This document shows, piece after piece, positions 57,962-64,000 of a stretch of DNA of 64,000 nucleotides (the first letter of the stretch is position 1; each line of letters opens with the position of its first letter). Source of the DNA: Streptomyces chartreusis (lineage in GTDB: Bacteria > Actinomycetota > Actinomycetes > Streptomycetales > Streptomycetaceae); the NCBI RefSeq assembly GCF_008704715.1, contig NZ_CP023689.1:3162001-3226000 (forward strand), read 5' to 3'. The notes below the pieces were generated by a model that had not been told where the DNA came from, did no database searches, and saw only the letters and a program-made list of their open reading frames with translations. The translations under genes and the position numbers were made by a program.

Positions 57962-60013
57962 GTGTTGAGAGACAGTTCCTCCCACAGACGCACCCCCCAC
58001 ACCCCCCACCGCCGGGCCGCCGCCGTCGCTCTCGTCGGCGTGTCCGCCCTGATCGCCGCCGCCGTCCAGGCGGGCGCCGCCACCGCAGCCCCGGAGAAGG
58101 CACCGTCGGCCGCGGGCAAGGTCATACCGGGCGCCGAGGCCGTCAAGCTGTCCCCCGCCCAGCGCGCCGAGCTGATACGCGACGCCAACGCCACCAAGGC
58201 GGACACCGCCCGCGAACTGGGCCTGGGCGCCAAGGAGAAGCTGGTCGTCCGTGATGTCGTCAAGGACGGCAACGGCACGGTCCACACCCGCTACGAGCGG
58301 ACCTACGACGGCCTGCCCGTCCTCGGCGGCGACCTCGTCGTCGAGACCACGAAGTCCGGCGCGACCAAGGACGTCGTGAAGGCGACCCGCGCCGCCATCA
58401 AGCCGGCGACCACGACCGCCGCCGTCCCGGCCGCCAAGGCCGAGAAGCAGGCGCTGGCCGCGGCGAAGGCCGAGGACGCCAAGAGCCCGGACGTCAACAA
58501 GGCGCCGCGCAAGGTGATCTGGGCCGCGAACGGCAAGCCCACCCTCGCCTACGAGACCGTCGTCGGCGGCCTCCAGGAGGACGGCACCCCGAACGAGCTG
58601 CACGTCGTCACCGACGCCGCCACCGGCGCGAAGCTGTACGAGTACCAGGCCATCGAGACCGGTACCGGCAACACGATGTACAGCGGCACGGTGACGCTCG
58701 GCACCACGCAGTCCGGGTCGACGTACAACCTGACCGACGGCGCGCGCGGAAACCACAAGACGTACAACCTCAACCGCGGCACCTCCGGCACCGGCACCCT
58801 CTTCTCGGGTCCCGACGACGTGTGGGGCAACGGCGCCGCGTCCAACCTGGAGACCGCGGGCGCGGACGCGCACTACGGTGCCGCGCTGACGTGGGACTAC
58901 TACAAGAACGTGCACGGCCGCAGCGGCATCCGGGGTGACGGCGTCGGCGCCTACTCCCGCGTCCACTACGGCAACAACTACGTGAACGCGTTCTGGTCCG
59001 ACAGCTGCTTCTGCATGACCTACGGCGACGGCTCGGGCAACACCAACCCGCTGACGTCGATCGACGTGGCCGGCCACGAGATGACGCACGGCGTCACCTC
59101 CAACACCGCGGGCCTCGTCTACAGCGGCGAGTCCGGCGGTCTGAACGAGGCGACCTCCGACATCTTCGGCTCGACCGTCGAGTTCTACGCCAACAACTCC
59201 TCCGACGTCGGTGACTACCTCATCGGCGAGGAGATCAACATCAACGGCGACGGCACGCCGCTGCGCTACATGGACAAGCCGAGCAAGGACGGCGCGTCCA
59301 AGGACGCCTGGTACTCGGGCATCGGCTCGATCGACGTGCACTACTCCTCGGGCCCGGCGAACCACTTCTTCTACCTGCTGAGCGAGGGCAGCGGCACCAA
59401 GGTCATCAACGGTGTCACCTACAACTCGCCCACCTCGGACGGCCTCCCGGTCACCGGCATCGGCCGCGACAAGGCGGAGAAGATCTGGTTCCGCTCGCTG
59501 ACCACCAAGTTCACCTCGAACACCAACTACGCGGCCGCCCGCACCGGCACCCTCGCGGCCGCCGGTGAGCTGTACGGCACCACGAGCACCGAGTACAAGG
59601 CCGTGCAGGACGCCTGGGCGGGCGTCAACGTGGGCACCCGCTCCGACGGCGGTGGCGGCGGCGGTACGTCGTTCGAGAACACCGCCGACGTGGCGATCCC
59701 GGACCGCGGCGCGGCGGTCACGTCGCCGATCACCGTCTCCGGACGGACCGGCAACGCGCCGTCCAACCTCCAGGTCGCCGTGGACATCGTCCACACCTAC
59801 ATCGGTGACCTCAAGGTCGATCTGCTCGCCCCCGACGGCACGGTGTACACGCTGAAGGGCTACGGCACCGGCGGCAGCGCGGACAACATCAACACCACCT
59901 ACACGGTGAACGCCTCGTCCGAGGTCGCCAACGGTGTCTGGACCCTGCGGGTCCAGGACAACGCGGCCATCGACACCGGCTACATCAACAGCTGGAAGCT
60001 CACCTTCCCGTAA
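57962..60013 (+). CDS. Secreted M4 (thermolysin-like) metalloprotease with C-terminal P domain
   Basis: The product is 683 residues from GTG 57962-57964 (AAGGAG upstream). There is a signal peptide (basic RRTPHTPHRRAAAVAL, then a hydrophobic run to about residue 40), an FTP/PepSY propeptide (about 60-220), the M4 catalytic domain (about 230-555) with zinc motif GHEMTHGV (His372, His376) and GLNEATSDIFG (third ligand Glu), and the proton donor His region DVHYSSGPANHFFYLL. A Gly-rich linker leads to a proprotein-convertase P domain (about 565-683, VAIPDRGAAVTSPITVSG). It would degrade extracellular protein after self-processing. It has a tandem paralogue at 60225. Confidence 0.96.
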   Translation: MLRDSSSHRRTPHTPHRRAAAVALVGVSALIAAAVQAGAATAAPEKAPSAAGKVIPGAEAVKLSPAQRAELIRDANATKADTARELGLGAKEKLVVRDVVKDGNGTVHTRYERTYDGLPVLGGDLVVETTKSGATKDVVKATRAAIKPATTTAAVPAAKAEKQALAAAKAEDAKSPDVNKAPRKVIWAANGKPTLAYETVVGGLQEDGTPNELHVVTDAATGAKLYEYQAIETGTGNTMYSGTVTLGTTQSGSTYNLTDGARGNHKTYNLNRGTSGTGTLFSGPDDVWGNGAASNLETAGADAHYGAALTWDYYKNVHGRSGIRGDGVGAYSRVHYGNNYVNAFWSDSCFCMTYGDGSGNTNPLTSIDVAGHEMTHGVTSNTAGLVYSGESGGLNEATSDIFGSTVEFYANNSSDVGDYLIGEEININGDGTPLRYMDKPSKDGASKDAWYSGIGSIDVHYSSGPANHFFYLLSEGSGTKVINGVTYNSPTSDGLPVTGIGRDKAEKIWFRSLTTKFTSNTNYAAARTGTLAAAGELYGTTSTEYKAVQDAWAGVNVGTRSDGGGGGGTSFENTADVAIPDRGAAVTSPITVSGRTGNAPSNLQVAVDIVHTYIGDLKVDLLAPDGTVYTLKGYGTGGSADNINTTYTVNASSEVANGVWTLRVQDNAAIDTGYINSWKLTFP

Positions 60014-60038
60014 GCCGGTTCGCGGTCGGTCTCCGACA

Positions 60039-60081
60039 GGGCGCCGTCTCGGTGGGTTCAACTCCCGCCGGGACGGCGCCC
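60039..60081 (+). terminator. Terminator of the first M4 protease
   Basis: GGGCGCCGTC (60039-60048) pairs with GACGGCGCCC (60072-60081), a 10-bp stem followed by the AT-richer GTTCATATTTC. Confidence 0.85.
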
Positions 60082-60120
60082 GTTCATATTTCTGAAACGT
60101 TCACTCTTCAGTCAAATCTT

Positions 60121-60147
60121 GGCCAACATCACCGAGCACTCCTGACA
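60121..60147 (+). promoter_or_regulatory. Shared upstream element of M4 protease genes (copy 2)
   Basis: GGCCAAC (60121-60127), 12 bp, then TCCTGACA (60140-60147), 78 bp before the start codon. Blocks and spacing are identical to 57744-57770. GAAACGTTCACTC lies about 20 bp upstream. Confidence 0.6.
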
Positions 60148-60224
60148 TGTACGCGTCCCAGGTGACACGCTTCCCTCACCCGCCGCACCAGCACCAATGC
60201 ACCTCCCCCACAAAAGGAGCTCGT

Positions 60225-61880
60225 GTGACCCCCCTCTACGCGCGTCGCAAGCGCACCACCCTGGCCATCGCCACCACCGTGGCCGCCGGGGCACTCCTCA
60301 CCACCGCGCTGACCACCGGTGGTTCGGCCGCAGCGGCCCCCGGCACGCAGGCCGCCCCGCTCGCCGTACCGGTCGCGCTCGCCCCCGCGGCCCGCACCAC
60401 CCTCATCAAGGACCAGCAGGCCAAGGCCGCCGACACGGCCGACGAGATAGGCCTCGGCGCCCAGGAGAAGCTGGTCGTCAAGGACGTCGTCAAGGACGCC
60501 GACGGCAGCGTCCACACCCGCTACGAGCGCACCTACGCGGGCCTGCCGGTCCTCGGCGGCGACCTGGTCGTCCACGAGTCGGCGTCCGGCGCGAGAAAGG
60601 GCGTGACCAAGGCGACGAAGGCCACCATCGAGGTCGCCTCGCTGAAGCCGGCCATCACCGCGGCCAAGGCCGAGGGCCAGGCGGTCTCGCTCGCCAAGTC
60701 GGCCGGCTCGAAGAAGACCGAGGCGGACAAGGCGCCCCGCAAGGTGATCTGGGCCGCGAACGGCAAGCCCACCCTCGCCTACGAGACCGTCGTCGGCGGC
60801 CTCCAGGACGACGGCACCCCGAACGAGCTGCACGTCGTCACCGACGCCGCCACCGGCAAGAAGCTCTTCGAGTACCAGGGCATCGAGACCGGCAGCGGCA
60901 AGAGCCTGTACTCGGGCACGGTCACGCTCGGCACGACCAAGTCGGGCTCGACGTACCAGCTCTACGACACCACGCGCGGCGGCCACAAGACGTACAACAA
61001 GGCCCGCAGCACCAGCTCGTCCGCCGGAACGCTGTTCACGGACGCGGACGACACCTGGGGCACCGGCACCGCCTCCAGCTCCTCCACCGACCAGACCGCC
61101 GCCGTCGACGCGGCCTACGGCGCTCAGGAGACCTGGGACTTCTACAAGAACACCTTCGGCCGCAGCGGCATCAAGAACGACGGCAAGGCCGCCTACTCCC
61201 GCGTCCACTACGGCAACGCGTACGTCAACGCGTTCTGGGACGACAGCTGCTTCTGCATGACGTACGGCGACGGCTCGGGCAACACCAACCCGCTGACCTC
61301 GCTGGACGTGGCCGGCCACGAGATGACCCACGGCGTCACCTCCAACACCGCGGGCCTGAACTACAGCGGTGAGTCCGGCGGCCTGAACGAGGCCACCTCG
61401 GACATCTTCGGCACGGCGGTGGAGTTCTACGCCAACAACTCCAACGACGTCGGTGACTACCTCATCGGCGAGGAGATCGACATCAACGGCGACGGCACCC
61501 CGCTGCGCTACATGGACAAGCCGAGCAAGGACGGCGGCTCCAAGGACAGCTGGTCCTCGTCGCTGGGCGGCCTGGACGTGCACTACTCCTCGGGCCCCGC
61601 GAACCACTTCTTCTACCTGCTGTCGGAGGGCAGCGGCGCGAAGACGATCAACGGGGTGAGCTACAACTCCCCGACGTCCAACGGCTCGACGGTCGCCGGG
61701 ATCGGCCGCGCCAAGGCCGCCGCGATCTGGTACAAGGCGCTGACCGAGTACATGACCTCGACCACCAACTACAAGGCCGCCCGCACGGCGACGCTGAGCG
61801 CGGCGTCCGCCCTGTACGGCTCCACCAGCACGGAGTACAAGACGGTGGCGGCCGCCTGGTCGGCCATCAACGTGAGCTGA
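60225..61880 (+). CDS. Secreted M4 (thermolysin-like) metalloprotease, paralogue
   Basis: The product is 551 residues from GTG 60225-60227 (AAAAGGAG upstream). The signal peptide is YARRKRTTLAIATTVAAGAL, then the FTP/PepSY propeptide and the M4 domain with GHEMTHGV (His365, His369), GLNEATSDIFG and DVHYSSGPANHFFY. It ends at AAWSAINVS and lacks the linker and P domain of its upstream paralogue. The active site is complete. A 130-bp segment of the propeptide coding region is nearly identical to the paralogue. A terminator follows at 61902. Confidence 0.96.
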   Translation: MTPLYARRKRTTLAIATTVAAGALLTTALTTGGSAAAAPGTQAAPLAVPVALAPAARTTLIKDQQAKAADTADEIGLGAQEKLVVKDVVKDADGSVHTRYERTYAGLPVLGGDLVVHESASGARKGVTKATKATIEVASLKPAITAAKAEGQAVSLAKSAGSKKTEADKAPRKVIWAANGKPTLAYETVVGGLQDDGTPNELHVVTDAATGKKLFEYQGIETGSGKSLYSGTVTLGTTKSGSTYQLYDTTRGGHKTYNKARSTSSSAGTLFTDADDTWGTGTASSSSTDQTAAVDAAYGAQETWDFYKNTFGRSGIKNDGKAAYSRVHYGNAYVNAFWDDSCFCMTYGDGSGNTNPLTSLDVAGHEMTHGVTSNTAGLNYSGESGGLNEATSDIFGTAVEFYANNSNDVGDYLIGEEIDINGDGTPLRYMDKPSKDGGSKDSWSSSLGGLDVHYSSGPANHFFYLLSEGSGAKTINGVSYNSPTSNGSTVAGIGRAKAAAIWYKALTEYMTSTTNYKAARTATLSAASALYGSTSTEYKTVAAAWSAINVS

Positions 61881-61901
61881 CGCACACATAGTTGCGCGCA
61901 G

Positions 61902-61940
61902 GGGCGGCACCCGGGACGAAGGCATCCCCGGGTGCCGCCC
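61902..61940 (+). terminator. Terminator of the second M4 protease
   Basis: GGGCGGCACCCGGG (61902-61915) pairs with CCCGGGTGCCGCCC (61927-61940), a 14-bp perfect stem with an 11-nt loop. Confidence 0.92.
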
Positions 61941-61954
61941 TACTCTTGGGACCC

Positions 61955-62467
61955 ATGTCCTTCACGTACGACGACGTCGGCGCGACCCGGGAGACAGGCT
62001 TCTGCCCGCCCGGCTTCCACCCCATGAACGTGCGCACCCGCATCGGCGAGGGCGAAGACGTCTTCCGCAGAGCCGCAGAAGCGGTCATGACCTGGGAGAT
62101 GCACCGCACGATGGGCGTCGGAATGGAGACGGCGGCCGACCGCGCGGCCCCCGACGTCGACGTCACGGTCACCCTCGCCGGCGTCATCAAGGCCCCCTGC
62201 CGCGTCGTCTGGACGGTCGAGGAGTCCCGCCGCACCGGCTGGGCCTACGGCACCCTCGCCGGCCACCCGGAGTGCGGCGAGGAGTCCTTCGTCGTGGACC
62301 GCACCGGCGACGGCACGGTCTGGCTGACCGTCCACGCCTTCAGCCGCGCGGCCAAGTGGTACGCCCGCGCGGGCGGCCCGGCCACCCGGGGGTTGCAGCA
62401 CGCGTACGCGCGGCGGTGCGGCAATGTGCTGCGGCAGCTGTGCGAGCGCGAGAACAAGGAGTACTGA
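61955..62467 (+). CDS. DUF1990 family protein
   Basis: The product is 170 residues from ATG 61955-61957; the longer open frame would start inside the upstream terminator. It has the family's opening FTYDDVGATRE and the segments HPMNVRTRIGEGEDVFRRAAEAVMTWEMHR, TVEESRRTGWAYGTLAGHPECGEESFVV and WLTVHAFSRAAKWYARAGGP. DUF1990 proteins are cytoplasmic and of unknown function. There is no signal peptide. It sits close behind the protease terminator and is convergent with glgP. Confidence 0.88.
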   Translation: MSFTYDDVGATRETGFCPPGFHPMNVRTRIGEGEDVFRRAAEAVMTWEMHRTMGVGMETAADRAAPDVDVTVTLAGVIKAPCRVVWTVEESRRTGWAYGTLAGHPECGEESFVVDRTGDGTVWLTVHAFSRAAKWYARAGGPATRGLQHAYARRCGNVLRQLCERENKEY

Positions 62468-62512
62468 GGCACACCGGGTCCCCGCGAGCCCCGCGCCCGC
62501 GCTGCCGCCGCG

Positions 62513-64000
62513 TCACCGCATCAGAACCCCCGCCCCCTCCCCCAGGTCCTCGGCGGGCACCGCCACCAGGCCCAGTTCCGCGCTCGACGCCAGCAGGCGG
62601 TGGGACGGGAGGATGCGGACGGTGTAGCCGTAGGGGCCCGTGCGGGCCAGGGACAGGGGGCCCTCGTAGGTCCAGCGGCCGTCGGTGTCGGGGGGGACCA
62701 CCGGCTTCAGCGGCACCGTGGACGCGTCCGCGATGTGGTCCTCCGGGTCGACGCGGCCCGAGACCACCTGGACCTCCACGTCGTCCGGCGCGAGGTCGCC
62801 GAGGCCGACGCGGACGCGGAGGGTGAGGGTCGTGCCGAGTTCGGCCGTGGCGGTCACCGTCGGTACGGACGTCTCCACATGGTCGACGCTCACGTCGTGC
62901 CAGGCGGAGCGCACCCGGGCCTTCCAGACGGCGAGTTCACGCGCCGCGTCCGCCGTCATCGCCCGGTGGGCGTGCGCTGCGGGCGTGTAGAGACGCTCCA
63001 CGTACTCGCGGACCATCCTGCCCGCCAGGACCTTCGGGCCGAGCAGGGTGAGGGTCTGGCGGACCATCTCGATCCAGCGGTCGGGCAGGCCGCTCTCCCC
63101 GCGCTCGTAGAAGCGGGGCGTGACGCGTTGTTCCAGCAGGTCGTACAGCGCCGCGGCCTCTATGTCGTCGCGGCGGTCCGGGTCCGTGCCGGTGCCGTCC
63201 GCCGTGGGGATCGCCCAGCCGAAGTCGGGCTGGAACCACTCGTCCCACCAGCCGTCCAGGACGGACAGGTTGAGACAGCCGTTCAGCGCCGCCTTCATCC
63301 CGGAGGTGCCGCACGCCTCCAGCGGGCGCAGCGGGTTGTTCAGCCAGATGTCGCAGCCGGGGTAGAGCTTCTGGGCCATCGCCATGCCGTAGTCGGGCAG
63401 GAAGACGATGCGGTGGCGCACCCGGGGGTCGTCCGTGAACCGGACGAGTTCCTGCACCAGCCGCTTCCCGCCGTCGTCCGCGGGGTGCGCCTTGCCGGCC
63501 ACCACGATCTGGATCGGCCGCTCGGGGTGCAGGAGCAGGTCCATCAGCCGGTCGCGGTCACGGAGCATGAGCGTCAGACGCTTGTACGACGGGACCCGGC
63601 GCGCGAATCCGATCGTGAGGACGTCGGGGTCGAGGACTCCGTCGATCCAGCCCAGCTCGGCCGTCCCTGCGCCCCGCTGGCGCCAGGACGCGCGCAGCCG
63701 CTCCCGCACCTCGGTCACCAGTTGCTCGCGCAGCACCCGCCGCAGCTCATGGATGTCCTGGTCCGGGATCTCCCCGACCGCGTCCCAGCGTTCCGAGCCG
63801 CCCACCGTCAGCGCGTCCTCGGTGCGCCGGCCGCCGATCTGGCGGGCGCCCAGGCGGAAGACCTCGGGGGCCACCCAGGTCGGGGCGTGGACGCCGTTGG
63901 TGACCGAGGTGATCGGCACCTCGTCCGGGTCGAACCCCGGCCACAGGCCCGAGAACATCTCGCGGCTGACGTTGCCGTGCAGCAGCGAGACGCCGTTCGC
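62513..64000 (-). CDS. glgP: Alpha-glucan (glycogen/maltodextrin) phosphorylase, N-terminal part beyond the window
   Basis: The frame is open to the right edge, with 495 residues visible. It removes glucose-1-phosphate from glycogen ends. Visible are NGVSLLHGNVSREMFSGLWPG, NGVHAPTWVAPE, FARRVPSYKRLTLML, IVVAGKAHPADDGGK and the PLP-lysine region LEACGTSGMKAALNG, then LDGWWDEWF. After about residue 380 of the visible part comes an extra C-terminal beta domain (TLTLRVRVGLGDLAPDDVEVQVV, ending GEGAGVLMR). This is the long actinobacterial (TIGR02094-like) type. It works with GlgX, which removes the branches it cannot pass. Confidence 0.94.
   Translation of the reverse strand, partial: ANGVSLLHGNVSREMFSGLWPGFDPDEVPITSVTNGVHAPTWVAPEVFRLGARQIGGRRTEDALTVGGSERWDAVGEIPDQDIHELRRVLREQLVTEVRERLRASWRQRGAGTAELGWIDGVLDPDVLTIGFARRVPSYKRLTLMLRDRDRLMDLLLHPERPIQIVVAGKAHPADDGGKRLVQELVRFTDDPRVRHRIVFLPDYGMAMAQKLYPGCDIWLNNPLRPLEACGTSGMKAALNGCLNLSVLDGWWDEWFQPDFGWAIPTADGTGTDPDRRDDIEAAALYDLLEQRVTPRFYERGESGLPDRWIEMVRQTLTLLGPKVLAGRMVREYVERLYTPAAHAHRAMTADAARELAVWKARVRSAWHDVSVDHVETSVPTVTATAELGTTLTLRVRVGLGDLAPDDVEVQVVSGRVDPEDHIADASTVPLKPVVPPDTDGRWTYEGPLSLARTGPYGYTVRILPSHRLLASSAELGLVAVPAEDLGEGAGVLMR

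Overview
The window is high-GC, gene-dense actinobacterial chromosome, almost certainly Streptomyces. The evidence is codon third-position GC, many GTG and TTG starts, twin-arginine and lipobox exports, and gene neighbourhoods I recognise from the S. coelicolor core: ligA beside an rmdB-type GGDEF/EAL gene; an opp cluster; a glycine-riboswitch gcvT-gcvH-glyA-sdaA run; twin M4 metalloproteases; glgX and glgP. Gene symbols rest on family recognition by eye, not on a database search.

Layout. 1-1.7 kb: a cupin gene cut by the window edge, then a DUF4267 membrane gene divergent from a TetR regulator with two identical palindromes between them. 1.7-7.4 kb: rmdB-like c-di-GMP gene, ligA and a MetE-like gene, all on the minus strand. 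7.5-11.4 kb: an SDR, a LOG-family protein, a DUF427 gene whose 3' end abuts a lone TnpB (IS605/IS1341-type) element, and an alpha/beta hydrolase. 11.4-14.6 kb: mnmA and a cysteine desulfurase (both serving tRNA thiolation) around a Tat-exported amidase. 14.6-19.4 kb: small membrane proteins divergent from a second TetR gene, a Gly/Ala/Pro/Ser lipoprotein, a thioesterase, a membrane-anchored esterase and a TRIC/UPF0126 channel. 19.4-25.7 kb: oppC-oppA-oppB-oppD-oppF. 26-28.5 kb: two SseB-like genes and a P-loop protein. 28.7-33.3 kb: tandem glycine riboswitch driving glycine cleavage, serine hydroxymethyltransferase and serine dehydratase. 33.4-38.9 kb: GH25 lysozyme-like protein, EF-hand protein, MerR/GNAT divergent pair, YVTN lipoprotein, RsbW-like ATPase, enoyl-CoA hydratase. 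39-41.7 kb: two tandem L,D-transpeptidase lipoproteins. 42-44.5 kb: glgX, then the C-terminal remnant of a sulfatase. 44.5-48.1 kb: an ABC-2 efflux pair co-transcribed with a two-component system. 48.3-55.6 kb: four consecutive ABC exporter half-transporters forming two heterodimers. 55.7-62.5 kb: nadE, two paralogous M4 proteases and a DUF1990 gene. The window ends inside glgP.

The most interesting signals are these. (1) The second exporter pair has complementary nucleotide-binding-domain decay: one partner has no Walker A but an intact LSGGQ, and the other has intact Walker A/B but a lost signature, leaving one consensus ATP site. (2) A dispersed GC-rich element of about 45-70 bp occurs five times in the window, and two copies are translated inside exporter genes. 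(3) A solitary TnpB element appears to supply the last codons of a host gene. (4) A 130-bp stretch with only two mismatches between the two M4 proteases suggests gene conversion, and the two genes share an identically spaced upstream motif. (5) A clean pair of palindromic operators lies at the first TetR gene. No CRISPR array, rRNA or intact tRNA was seen.
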